Assembly: GCA_016215205.1 (NCBI GenBank)
Contig: JACRKU010000004.1
Span: forward strand, 1-32,738
Source of the DNA: Candidatus Yonathbacteria bacterium
GTDB lineage: Bacteria; Patescibacteriota; Minisyncoccia; Phycocordibacterales; UBA1550
Reading direction: 5' to 3'
DNA: 32,738 nt
Position 1 is the stretch's first letter. Each line of letters starts with the position of its first letter. The notes beneath the pieces are model-generated. The model was not told where the DNA came from. It did no database searches and saw nothing but the letters and a program-made list of their open reading frames with translations. Made by a program: the position numbers and the translations under genes. Positions 1 to 8,977 of this stretch are shown here, piece after piece.

Positions 1-129
1 CTAGAGAAAGTGAATGAAAAACTGCAGGAATATGTGATCTACTACAATACCGTCCGTCCGCACACTTCTCTTGGTTTTGTGTCACCGGAGGAGTATTATG
101 TGAAGAACCGAGAAAATTCTCATATGTAG
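1..129 (+). CDS. IS transposase, C-terminal end (partial)
   Basis: Frame 1 is open from the window edge to a TAG stop and encodes about 42 residues containing YYNTVRPHTSLGFVSPEEYY. This is the hallmark C-terminal end of the DDE integrase-core transposases of the IS3/IS481 type: the 'YN..RPH..LG..SP..Y' motif just after the catalytic Glu. The catalytic residues and the start lie outside the window. It is too short for the ORF track. Whether the element is intact cannot be judged. The next gene starts over 200 bases later and the element's right end must lie in that gap. The IS3 versus IS481 assignment is uncertain; the transposase call itself is firm. Confidence 0.85.
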   Translation, partial: LEKVNEKLQEYVIYYNTVRPHTSLGFVSPEEYYVKNRENSHM

Positions 130-146
130 TGAACTAATACAAAGCA

Positions 147-174
147 TTGACACCAGATTTTAACCTGTTATACT
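147..174 (+). promoter_or_regulatory. Strong sigma70-type promoter upstream of rpoBC
   Basis: There is a consensus -35 TTGACA (147-152), a 16-bp spacer and a -10 TATACT (169-174). TGT directly before the -10 also gives an extended -10. The predicted transcript starts near 181, leaving a leader of about 175 nt before rpoB. It is the best-matched promoter in the window, which suits an RNA polymerase core operon. The -35 begins only 18 bases after the transposase stop, so it may be part of the IS end. Confidence 0.75.
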
Positions 175-356
175 GCTTTTCAACGGTAATTTGATTGCGT
201 ACTTGGCGCCGTACGATAGAGAAGCTACAATTTTAATAGGTATTAAGTGTCTTTTATACCCTTAGTTAACAAAAAGGTGGATATTCCGTGCCTTTTTGAT
301 TTTTGCTGTTTAGGGTCTCTGAAAGACGCTTTGTAATTAACGCGTTACATCACCAT
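175..356 (+). promoter_or_regulatory. rpoB 5' leader with terminator-like hairpin
   Basis: This untranslated stretch holds two possible hairpins. The first is CGTAC-ttggcgcc-GTACG near 200-217. The second is AAAAAGG (271-277) pairing with CCTTTTT (291-297), with an inner GG/CC pair, followed by gaTTTTTg. The second looks like a weak intrinsic terminator or attenuator and includes the only SD-like sequence here (aaggtgg), which is not placed to serve a start codon. The open frame from TTG 303 is less likely to be translated than the ATG at 357. No protein gene is seen in this stretch. Confidence 0.4.
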
Positions 357-3300
357 ATGCGACCACAGAAACATTTTGCGCGCTACAAGAAGCCGCAAGT
401 AGAGATGCCGAACCTTGTCGAGACACACTTGAAGTCATACAAATGGCTTGTCGAAGAAGGACTCAAAGAAGCATTTAAAGAATTTTCTCCGATTGAAGAT
501 TATTCAGGAAAAAAGTTTGCACTCGAATTCGTCGGCATTGAACTCTCGGCGCCAAAGTACGACGAATATTTTGCAAAAGAAAACAAGCTTTCGTACGAAG
601 CACCTCTCAAGGCGCGCGTAAAGCTTATCAACAAAACATTCAAGAGTGAGAAAGAGCAGGAAATCTTTATGGCGGATTTTCCCGTAATGACCTCGCACGG
701 TACATTTATCGTGAACGGGGTTGAACGCGTGGTTGTGCCGCAGATTTCTCGTTCTTTCGGCGTGTCGTTTACGGTAGACGAGCTCAAGGGCAAGCGTTAC
801 TTCGGCGCAAAAATCATCCCCGGTCGCGGCGCATGGGTGGAGGTGGAGTCTGACCCCGACGGTGCAGTGTATGTGCGCATCGACAAGAAGCGCAAGTTTC
901 CCGTCACTGTGCTACTCCGCGCGCTTGGTTTGGAAAACAACGCCGCAATACTAAAGGTATTTTCAAAAGATGAGAATGCAAAGAAATTTATTGAAGCAAC
1001 TATCGCAAAAGACCCAGCACAAACTCCAGACGAGTCTTTTATTGAAATTCACAAGAAGCTTCGCGATGGCGACCTCGCAACCGCAGAAAACGCGCGCGGT
1101 TTCGTGAACTCTATTTTCGCAAAAGAAAAGTATGACCTCTCGGAGGTTGGACGCTTCAAGTTTAACAAACGCTTTGGAAAAGGTCTCGAGAAGACCGATA
1201 TTGCGCGCCGCACTATTGACGCGACTGATGTGGCGACAATCGTTTCGCAAATTGTAAAGCTCAATGCCGACCCACGCTCAATGCCGGACGATATCGACCA
1301 CCTCGGTTCCAGGCGCATTCGCTCTGTGGGTGAGATGCTCCAGCAGAAAATTCGTGTTGGTATGACACAGATGAAGCGTAACATTCAGGACAGAATGTCG
1401 ACCATCGACACTGACGCTACTATGCCGGTGCAGTTCATCAGCCCTCGTCCTCTTCAAGCGCGACTCAAGGAATTTTTCGCGACAAACCAGCTCTCGCAGT
1501 TTATGACGCAGTATAATGTGCTTTCGGAAATCGAAAGTCTTCGCACATTTTCCGCGCTTGGGCCGGGCGGTCTCACGCGCGAGCGCGCAGGTATTGAAGT
1601 TCGTGACGTGCACACTTCGCACTACGGACGTCTTTGCCCTATTCACACCCCAGAAGGTCCAAACATCGGTCTTATTCTCCGTCTTTCTTGCTACGCGCGC
1701 ATCAATGATTTCGGAATGATTGAAACGCCATACGCAAAGGTAAAGAATGGCAAAATTACGAAAGAAATCGTGTACATGGACGCGCTCGAGGAAGAGCAGT
1801 ACAACATTGCGCATGCGTCTTTGAAAATGGACGGCGACAGCATCGTTGAAGAAAAAGTAGAGGTGCGCCGCGCCGGCGACCCCGAGCTTGTTCTACGCTC
1901 TGATGTGCACTACATGGACATCGCCGCAAACCAAGCATTTTCGATTGCAACCTCGATGATCCCATTCCTTGAACACGACAATGCGAACCGCGCGCTCATG
2001 GGTTCAAACATGCAGAAGCAGGCTATTCCTTGCGTTGTGCCGGAAGCGCCGCTCGTTGCAACGGGTATGGAGGGTGCGGCCGCTCGCGATACGGGTCGCC
2101 TTATTATTGCGACAGTGGACGGCATCATCACTCACGCAGATGCAAAGAAAATTGTTTTGAAGAGCGCGGACGGAAAGGAACACACTTCCAACCTCGTAAC
2201 ATTCTCCCGCACAAACGGTTTCACCGCATTTCATCAGCGTCCAATCGTTTCTGTCGGCGATAAAGTAAAAAAGGGAACAACTCTTGCGGACACCTCGTCT
2301 TCAGATCAGGGTCAGATTGCGCTCGGGCAAAACGCGCTCGTCGCATTTATGTCATGGGGTGGTTCCAACTACGAAGACGCTATCATCCTCTCGGAGCGTC
2401 TGGTAAAAAACAGCAAGTTCACTTCAATACACATGGACGAGTTTGTGGTGAATGTGCGCGACACAAAACTCGGGCCAGAGGTAACCACGCACGATATTCC
2501 AAACGTGGGTGAAGCGAAGCTCAAGGATTTGGATGAGGACGGAATCATCCGTATCGGCGCGGAGGTGCACCCGGGAGATATTTTGGTTGGAAAGATTACC
2601 CCAAAGGGCGAGACTGAGCTTACTCCAGAGGAGCGCCTCCTCCGCAGTATTTTCGGAGACAAAGCGCGTGATGTAAAAGACACCTCGCTTCGTATGGATC
2701 ACGGCAAGCGCGGTCGTATCATCGGCGTGAAGGTGTTCTCTCGCGAAAAAGGCGACGCGCTCGACAGCGGTATCATCAAGCGTGTTCACATTGAAGTTGC
2801 GCAGGTGCGTAACATTTCTGTCGGCGACAAACTCGCAGGGCGCCACGGCAACAAGGGTGTTATCTCAGTGATTCTTCCCGAAGAAGATATGCCATACATG
2901 GCTGACGGTACGCCTATTGACATGGTGCTTACACCACTCGGTGTGCCTTCTCGTATGAATCTCGGTCAAATTCTTGAGCTTCACTTGGGTCTCGCCGCTC
3001 ACACCCTCGGCTATCAGGCAATCGTTCCTCCATTTATGGGCGCGACAGTGGATGAAATTAAGGGTGAGCTTGTGAAGGCGGGTTTCCGTGAGGACGGAAA
3101 GATGAAACTTTTTGACGGACGCACAGGCGATAGTTTCGACCAGGACATCGCAGTGGGCTACATGTATATTTTGAAACTGAACCATATGGTAGAAGATAAA
3201 ATTCACATGCGTTCAATCGGGCCATACTCTCTCATTACCCAACAGCCGCTTGGCGGAAAGGCGCAGGGCGGAGGACAGCGTTTTGGAGAAATGGAAGTAT

Positions 3301-3515
3301 GGGCGCTCGAAGGTTACGGCGCGTCCCATGTGCTTCGCGAAATGCTCACCGTGAAGTCGGACGACATCACCGGACGTTCAGAGGCGTTTGACTCTATTGT
3401 GAAGGGTAATGACGTGCTCAATACCAACATACCTGAGTCATTCAATGTGCTTCTCAATTATCTACGCGGGCTCTCACTCGACATATCACTCTTGAAAAAG
3501 GGGGAGAATAAATAA
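357..3515 (+). CDS. rpoB: DNA-directed RNA polymerase subunit beta
   Basis: Catalytic beta subunit of RNA polymerase. The ORF track opens at TTG 303, but ATG 357 (MRPQKHFARYKKPQVEMPNLVE) matches the usual family N-terminus, giving 1052 aa. Landmarks are the Rif-pocket segment LSQFMTQYNVLSEI (residues ~379-392), SALGPGGLTRERAG and VRDVHTSHYGRLCPIHTPEGPNIGL just after it, and GDKLAGRHGNKGV near residue 825. The C-terminus (GGQRFGEMEVWALEGYGA) pairs with RpoC. It is about 290 residues shorter than E. coli RpoB, consistent with absence of the lineage-specific insertions. rpoC follows after 17 nt, so the two are co-transcribed. Several residues of the rifampicin pocket differ from sensitive enzymes (see findings). 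No Shine-Dalgarno sequence precedes the start. Confidence 0.97.
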   Translation: MRPQKHFARYKKPQVEMPNLVETHLKSYKWLVEEGLKEAFKEFSPIEDYSGKKFALEFVGIELSAPKYDEYFAKENKLSYEAPLKARVKLINKTFKSEKEQEIFMADFPVMTSHGTFIVNGVERVVVPQISRSFGVSFTVDELKGKRYFGAKIIPGRGAWVEVESDPDGAVYVRIDKKRKFPVTVLLRALGLENNAAILKVFSKDENAKKFIEATIAKDPAQTPDESFIEIHKKLRDGDLATAENARGFVNSIFAKEKYDLSEVGRFKFNKRFGKGLEKTDIARRTIDATDVATIVSQIVKLNADPRSMPDDIDHLGSRRIRSVGEMLQQKIRVGMTQMKRNIQDRMSTIDTDATMPVQFISPRPLQARLKEFFATNQLSQFMTQYNVLSEIESLRTFSALGPGGLTRERAGIEVRDVHTSHYGRLCPIHTPEGPNIGLILRLSCYARINDFGMIETPYAKVKNGKITKEIVYMDALEEEQYNIAHASLKMDGDSIVEEKVEVRRAGDPELVLRSDVHYMDIAANQAFSIATSMIPFLEHDNANRALMGSNMQKQAIPCVVPEAPLVATGMEGAAARDTGRLIIATVDGIITHADAKKIVLKSADGKEHTSNLVTFSRTNGFTAFHQRPIVSVGDKVKKGTTLADTSSSDQGQIALGQNALVAFMSWGGSNYEDAIILSERLVKNSKFTSIHMDEFVVNVRDTKLGPEVTTHDIPNVGEAKLKDLDEDGIIRIGAEVHPGDILVGKITPKGETELTPEERLLRSIFGDKARDVKDTSLRMDHGKRGRIIGVKVFSREKGDALDSGIIKRVHIEVAQVRNISVGDKLAGRHGNKGVISVILPEEDMPYMADGTPIDMVLTPLGVPSRMNLGQILELHLGLAAHTLGYQAIVPPFMGATVDEIKGELVKAGFREDGKMKLFDGRTGDSFDQDIAVGYMYILKLNHMVEDKIHMRSIGPYSLITQQPLGGKAQGGGQRFGEMEVWALEGYGASHVLREMLTVKSDDITGRSEAFDSIVKGNDVLNTNIPESFNVLLNYLRGLSLDISLLKKGENK

Positions 3516-3532
3516 TCTTAATTCTTATCACC

Positions 3533-6500
3533 ATGAAAACACTACGCGAACAACAGAATTTCGAAACCATCGCTCTTAAGCTTGCATCCCCTGAAAGCAT
3601 CAAAGAGTGGTCATATGGCGAGGTTACCAAGCCGGAGACTATCAACTACCGCACACAGAGAAGTGAGCGTGGCGGTCTTTTTGACGAGCGCATTTTCGGA
3701 CCCGAAAAGGACTACGAATGTTACTGCGGAAAATATAAGCGTATTCGCTACAAGAATATTATTTGTGAGAAATGCGGGGTTGAGGTTACGCGCTCTATCG
3801 TGCGCCGAGAGCGTATGGGGCACATTGAACTTGCAAGCCCTGTCGCGCACATTTGGTTTCTCCGAAGTATTCCCTCACGAATGGGGCTTCTTCTCAATCT
3901 TCCTATTGTCGAGCTTGAAAAAGTGATTTACTTTGCGGGGTACATTATTACCTCTGTGAACATTGCCGAGCGCGACAGAATAATGAAAGAGCTCGACCAT
4001 GAATACAAAACCAAACTAAAGACGCTTACCGACGAAAAAGGAAAAGAGAAACTTAAAGAACTCCTCCTCGTTTCAAAGCACGAAATCGAGTCTCTCGTCG
4101 AAGGCAAGGTCCTTGGCGAAATGATCTACCATAAATTTGCGCTCAAGTACGGCACTGCTTTTGAAGCGGGCATCGGTGCGGAAGCAATCTACAATATATT
4201 CAAGAAGATTGATATGGTGAAATTCCGCGACCAGCTCGAAGCTCTGCTTGAAAAAGCGGGAGCTGTGGAGCGCGCGAAACTACACAAGCGTTTGGGTATT
4301 GTAAAGTCGATGATTAACTCCGGCGTGCGTCCCGAGTGGATGTTCATTACGGTTATTCCGATTATTCCACCAGCGCTTCGTCCAATGGTTGCCCTCGAAG
4401 GCGGCCGCCACGCGACATCAGACCTAAACGACCTCTATCGCCGTGTCATCAATCGTAACAATCGTTTGAAGAAACTTCAGGCCATCGGCGCGCCGGACGT
4501 TATCCTGCGCAATGAAAAGCGTATTCTTCAGGAAGCGGTTGACTCGCTTATCGACAACTCGATTCGCCGCGTGCAGTCGGTGGCGATGAATCAAGCGCAG
4601 AAGCGCACATTGAAATCGCTCGCCGACACATTGAAAGGCAAGCAGGGACTCTTCCGCCAAAATCTCCTCGGTAAGCGCGTGGACTATTCCGGTCGCTCGG
4701 TTATTGTTGTGGGTCCAAAGCTCCACCTCAACCAATGCGGTTTGCCAAAGCATATGGCACTCGAGCTCTTCCGTCCGTTTATTGTTTCGGAAATTCTCAC
4801 GCGTGAACTCGCGTACAATATTCGCGGCGCAAACAAGCTTATCGATGAGAGCGTGCCGGAAGTGTGGGCTATTCTCGAAGAAGTAATCAAAGGCAAGTAT
4901 GTTCTTTTGAACCGCGCGCCGACGCTTCACCGCCTTGGTATTCAAGCGTTCCACCCAATCCTTATTGAGGGTAACGCTATTCAAGTTCACCCCCTCGTAT
5001 GTACCGCGTTTAATGCGGACTTCGACGGAGACCAAATGGCCGTACATGTGCCGCTTTCTCGCGCCGCGCAAGAAGAAGCTGGAAAACTCATGGCAGCAAA
5101 CAAAAACTTGCTCGGACCGGGCAATGGAGACCCGATCGTGAACCCAAAACTCGACATCCCTCTCGGCTGTTATTCGATGACAAAAATTATCGACGGCGCA
5201 AAAGGCGAAGGCAAAATTTTTCCGACGCCAAATAGCGCTATCACGGCGCACGACTTTGACATCGTGAGCTACCGCGCAAAGATTAAGGTAATGGGCACTG
5301 ATTCTCCAAAGTATGCAATATACGAAGGCAAAGTATTCGAGACTACTGTTGGACGACTTCTCTTCAACAGCGTGCTTCCCAAAGATTTCGCATTTGTGAA
5401 CAAGGAAATCACAAAGAAAGAACTCGAGAGCATTATTGATGAAATCATCAGTATTTACGGTATTGATGCGACACTGCCAATTCTCGATAAAATCAAGGAC
5501 TTCGGTTTCAAGTATGTTTCAAAGTCAGGCATCACATGGGGTATTGACGAGATTAAAGTTCCCGCTGAAAAGAAGGGAATCATCGCAAAGGCCCGTGTCG
5601 AGGCGGATGAAGTTCGTTCTGAATTTAACGAAGGTTTACTCTCGGAAGAGGAGCGCTATCGTCGCACTATCGAAGTATGGCAAGGTGCGCGCGCTGAAAT
5701 TGAAAAGTTTATGCCTGCAACTCTCGAAAAGAACGGTTCTGTTGAAGACATGTTGAAGTCCGGTGCCCGCGGTTCGTACGCGCAGATTCTTCAAATGGGA
5801 GGTATGACCGGTCTTATCATCAATACCGCAGGACGCACAATCGACTTCCCGATTATTCCTTCAAGTAAGGAGGGTTTGTCTCCGGTGGAGTATTTTATTA
5901 CGACGCACGGTTCGCGCAAAGGTCTCGCCGACACGGCTCTCCAGACTGCAAAGGCGGGGTACCTTACTCGACGCATTGTTGATGTTGCGCAGGATGCTAT
6001 CATTACCGAAGAGGATTGCGGTGACAAAGATGGCAAAGTTATCCGCAAAGAAAATCTCGTTGGTTTTGACATTCCGCTTTCTCGCAACCTCAAAGGGCGC
6101 GTACTCATACGCGACATGGCAACCGCAGACGGCACAGTGATATACAAGAAAGGGCATTTGATGTCGAAACTTGACGCAAAGAACGCCGAAGCAAAAGGTA
6201 TTACGGAGGCGATGGTTCGATCACCGCTCTCATGCAAGACCTCGCGCGGCATTTGCCGCAAATGTTACGGTCTCGATATCGGCAGGAATGAACTTGTGGA
6301 AATCGGCGAAGCAGTGGGTATTATTGCGGCGCAAGCTATTGGTGAGCCGGGAACACAGCTTACAATGCGTACATTCCACTCTGGAGGTATCGCGTCTGCT
6401 GGCGGCGACATTACGATGGGCCTCCCTCGCGTTGAAGAAATCTTTGAAAAGCGAGAACCAAAAAGTCTCGCGATTATTTCTCACACAAACGGTGTAGTCA

Positions 6501-7171
6501 CCGAGGTGCTTCGCGATGAGAAGGAGCTTGTTATCAAGGTGCTTCCTTCGGAGGGCGAAGGCAAGAAGAAGGGTGAAGTGATTCCGTACGAAACATCGGC
6601 AAAGCGCACGCCGTTTGTAAAGGTTGGCGATACTGTCGCGAAAGGTCAGCTTCTCTCGGATGGTTCGGCAGATATTGGAGAAGTTTTCCAGTATGCCGGA
6701 AAAGATGTCGCAGAAAACTATATTATTACCGAGGTGCAAAAGATTTACGAACTTCAGGGTGCGTCAATCTCACGCAAGCACATTGAGGTGATTATTCGTC
6801 AAATGTTTTCGCGCAGGAAGATCAAGGATGTCGGCGATACCAAGTTCAACATGGGCGAAGTTGTTGAGCAAGGAGAACTCACTCAAGAAAACGAGCGTAT
6901 TGAAAAAGCGGGCGGCGAAAAAGCAAAAGGAGAAATTGTTGTTCTCGGTATTTCGGTCGTCGCCCTTACCACAAAGAGCTGGCTCTCGGCCGCATCGTTC
7001 GAGAACACGACACGCGTTCTCATCGATACGGCAATCAACGGAGGCGTAGACACGCTCCGCGGTCTCAAAGAGAATGTTATTATCGGGCACCTTATTCCGG
7101 CGGGAACCGGTTTTGGCGCTCGAAGCGGTGTGAAAGAACTTCCGGGGAAAAGCAGGGAAGAGGGGAACTAG
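3533..7171 (+). CDS. rpoC: DNA-directed RNA polymerase subunit beta'
   Basis: Beta' subunit, 1212 aa, partner of RpoB. The N-terminal zinc ribbon CYC...CEKCG (residues ~63-81) and the clamp-type sequence [10 protein letters not shown] are present. The active-site Mg-binding loop [12 protein letters not shown] is near residue 494. The second zinc site is formed by CGDKDG plus [11 protein letters not shown] near residues 825-912. The bridge-helix/trigger-loop region contains [16 protein letters not shown]. The C-terminus ([18 protein letters not shown]) is typical, so the gene is complete. It is shorter than the E. coli protein (1407 aa), as expected without the large beta' insertion. The start is the ATG 17 nt after rpoB. 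A palindromic spacer separates it from dnaG. Confidence 0.97.
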   Translation: MKTLREQQNFETIALKLASPESIKEWSYGEVTKPETINYRTQRSERGGLFDERIFGPEKDYECYCGKYKRIRYKNIICEKCGVEVTRSIVRRERMGHIELASPVAHIWFLRSIPSRMGLLLNLPIVELEKVIYFAGYIITSVNIAERDRIMKELDHEYKTKLKTLTDEKGKEKLKELLLVSKHEIESLVEGKVLGEMIYHKFALKYGTAFEAGIGAEAIYNIFKKIDMVKFRDQLEALLEKAGAVERAKLHKRLGIVKSMINSGVRPEWMFITVIPIIPPALRPMVALEGGRHATSDLNDLYRRVINRNNRLKKLQAIGAPDVILRNEKRILQEAVDSLIDNSIRRVQSVAMNQAQKRTLKSLADTLKGKQGLFRQNLLGKRVDYSGRSVIVVGPKLHLNQCGLPKHMALELFRPFIVSEILTRELAYNIRGANKLIDESVPEVWAILEEVIKGKYVLLNRAPTLHRLGIQAFHPILIEGNAIQVHPLVCTAFNADFDGDQMAVHVPLSRAAQEEAGKLMAANKNLLGPGNGDPIVNPKLDIPLGCYSMTKIIDGAKGEGKIFPTPNSAITAHDFDIVSYRAKIKVMGTDSPKYAIYEGKVFETTVGRLLFNSVLPKDFAFVNKEITKKELESIIDEIISIYGIDATLPILDKIKDFGFKYVSKSGITWGIDEIKVPAEKKGIIAKARVEADEVRSEFNEGLLSEEERYRRTIEVWQGARAEIEKFMPATLEKNGSVEDMLKSGARGSYAQILQMGGMTGLIINTAGRTIDFPIIPSSKEGLSPVEYFITTHGSRKGLADTALQTAKAGYLTRRIVDVAQDAIITEEDCGDKDGKVIRKENLVGFDIPLSRNLKGRVLIRDMATADGTVIYKKGHLMSKLDAKNAEAKGITEAMVRSPLSCKTSRGICRKCYGLDIGRNELVEIGEAVGIIAAQAIGEPGTQLTMRTFHSGGIASAGGDITMGLPRVEEIFEKREPKSLAIISHTNGVVTEVLRDEKELVIKVLPSEGEGKKKGEVIPYETSAKRTPFVKVGDTVAKGQLLSDGSADIGEVFQYAGKDVAENYIITEVQKIYELQGASISRKHIEVIIRQMFSRRKIKDVGDTKFNMGEVVEQGELTQENERIEKAGGEKAKGEIVVLGISVVALTTKSWLSAASFENTTRVLIDTAINGGVDTLRGLKENVIIGHLIPAGTGFGARSGVKELPGKSREEGN

Positions 7172-7176
7172 CTTTT

Positions 7177-7243
7177 AGGTGACAGGTTTTAGCTTCTAGG
7201 AAATGTATTCCACCTAACACCTAAAAGCTAAAACCTAACACCT
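7177..7243. repeat. Imperfect palindrome of CCTAAAA-like units
   Basis: The left arm 7177-7200 (aggtgacaggttttagcttctagg) is the near-exact reverse complement of 7220-7243, with 21 of 24 positions matching around a 19-nt loop. Inside each arm the sequence is itself built from short related units such as tagcttttagg and taggttt. It fills almost the whole rpoC-dnaG spacer and starts 6 bases after the rpoC stop. There is no U-tract, so it is not a standard terminator. It looks like a member of a dispersed intergenic repeat family. Confidence 0.75.
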
Positions 7244-7252
7244 TCTCAAAAA

Positions 7253-8977
7253 ATGTCCTCAATCATTGAAGATATAAAATCACGACTCAACATTGTTGAT
7301 GTTGCCGGCGGATACCTCAAGCTTGAAAAAGCAGGGGGGAGTTTCAAGGCATGCTGTCCATTCCACAATGAACGCACGCCGTCGTTTTTCATTTCGCCGT
7401 CTCGTCAGACATACCATTGTTTTGGTTGCAATAAGGGTGGCGATATTATTTCATTTGTGGAAGAGATTGAAGGGCTTGATTTTCAGGGCGCGCTCAAGGT
7501 TCTTGCAGACCGTGCGGGCATCACGCTTACCCGTGAAAGACCGGGCGCAAAGGATGAGCGCGATGCGATATATTCCGCGCTTGAGCTTGCGACAAGGTTT
7601 TATGAAGCGGTATTACCGAAGTTTCCGGAGGCGGGAGCGTATCTTACGAATCGCGGGCTAACCCAAGAGACTGTCAAACACTTTCGTGTGGGTTTTGCGC
7701 CGGACGAATGGCGTTCGCTCGGTGATTTTCTCGCAAAGAAAGGGATATCCGAAAGCGTGATGGAACGCGCGGGACTTATTGTGCGCTCTCCAAAAGGGTT
7801 CTATGATAGATTTCGCGGCCGCATAATGTTTCCAATTACCGATAGTTCCGGTCGCGTAATCGCGTTCTCGGGACGCATCTTGAAAGAAGAAGCGGGAAAA
7901 ACGCTAGGCGCTTCGGCCTCTGCAAAATATGTGAACAGTCCGGAGACGGAAGTTTTCCACAAGTCGCGCGCGCTATTCGGACTTGCGCTTGCAAAGGAGG
8001 CGATTCGCCATGCGAATGCATGCGTGCTCGTTGAAGGGCAAATGGATCTTATTCTCTCGCACCAAGCGGGAGTAAAGAACACGGTTGCGTCATCAGGTAC
8101 CGCGCTCACTTCGGAGCACCTCGACCTCATCAAGCGCTTCACAAAAAACATCATTCTTGCATTTGATGCGGATGATGCGGGCATGCGGGCTTCGCATCGC
8201 GCAGTGGAAATTGCTCTCTCACAAGACATGTCAGTACGTATTGCGCGCCTGCCGAAAGGGATGGACCCTGCGGATGTCGCGCGGAAAAACCCGACTATGT
8301 GGATAGATGCAGTAAAGAATGCAAAGCAAGTTATTGATCTTTATCTCGAGCTTCTGCCGGAACTCCACACAGAGAAGGCAGAGCTTCGGGAAAAGGTTTC
8401 CGAGATTATCGTTCCGTTTGTCGCGCTCCTTAAAAGCCCTATCGACCAAGGTCACTATGTCGGAGAAGTCGCGAAACTTCTCGGTATTAAAGAAGAGCCA
8501 GTGTGGGATGAAGTGAAGAAAAGAGCAAAGATGGCTAATGTTGCGCGCGAGGCGGAGAAATTAGAATACAAAGTTGCTCCGATCTCGCGTCAGGCGCGCA
8601 TAATTCGCACCATAGAGGGCGGGCTTCGGTGGCAGGAAGGGATCGCGGAGCCAGCGCTCAAAAATATTCCGGAGTATAGAGCACAATTTGCAAAACTCCT
8701 TGAAGAGTCGCCTCCGGACTCTCTCGAGACAATAAGTTCGGACGAACTAATTTTTGAAGCAGAAGCGAGATTTCATGGAAGTGAACATATGGAAAAGGAA
8801 TTGAACGAACTCCTCCACAATCTTAAAGAAGAAATACTTCGTGAAAAGTTTACCACAAAGATGACAGAACTCAAGCAGGCAGAAATTAAAGGGGACGTCT
8901 CTCTTGCGGAAAAACTTCTCGCCGAATGCCAAGCGATTTCAAAAGAAATACACGCGCTAACTAAGAATATAATTTAA
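7253..8977 (+). CDS. dnaG: DNA primase DnaG
   Basis: Synthesises RNA primers at the replication fork. The 574-aa protein has the three expected parts. First is the CHC2 zinc-binding domain, with C35-x2-H38 and C56-x2-C59. Second is the catalytic core with a TOPRIM fold: acidic VLVEGQMD near residue 260 and LAFDADDAG near 303, both needed for metal binding. Third is a helical C-terminal region (~430-574) matching the helicase-binding domain in position. The start ATG lies 9 bases after the palindromic repeat. The stop TAA is immediately followed by the rpoD ATG with no spacer, so translation is probably coupled. dnaG-rpoD is the core of the classical macromolecular synthesis operon; rpsU is absent here. 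Confidence 0.96.
   Translation: MSSIIEDIKSRLNIVDVAGGYLKLEKAGGSFKACCPFHNERTPSFFISPSRQTYHCFGCNKGGDIISFVEEIEGLDFQGALKVLADRAGITLTRERPGAKDERDAIYSALELATRFYEAVLPKFPEAGAYLTNRGLTQETVKHFRVGFAPDEWRSLGDFLAKKGISESVMERAGLIVRSPKGFYDRFRGRIMFPITDSSGRVIAFSGRILKEEAGKTLGASASAKYVNSPETEVFHKSRALFGLALAKEAIRHANACVLVEGQMDLILSHQAGVKNTVASSGTALTSEHLDLIKRFTKNIILAFDADDAGMRASHRAVEIALSQDMSVRIARLPKGMDPADVARKNPTMWIDAVKNAKQVIDLYLELLPELHTEKAELREKVSEIIVPFVALLKSPIDQGHYVGEVAKLLGIKEEPVWDEVKKRAKMANVAREAEKLEYKVAPISRQARIIRTIEGGLRWQEGIAEPALKNIPEYRAQFAKLLEESPPDSLETISSDELIFEAEARFHGSEHMEKELNELLHNLKEEILREKFTTKMTELKQAEIKGDVSLAEKLLAECQAISKEIHALTKNII

Noticed and set aside
303-356. N-terminal extension of rpoB from TTG 303
   Set aside because: The family N-terminus begins at ATG 357, no ribosome-binding site fits TTG 303, and the extra 18 residues show no conserved feature.
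1278-1814. 178-aa minus-strand ORF inside rpoB
   Set aside because: Antisense shadow of rpoB; no promoter, start context or domain.
4424-5251. 275-aa minus-strand ORF inside rpoC
   Set aside because: It is a shadow of a GC-biased essential gene, with low-complexity composition and no recognisable domain.
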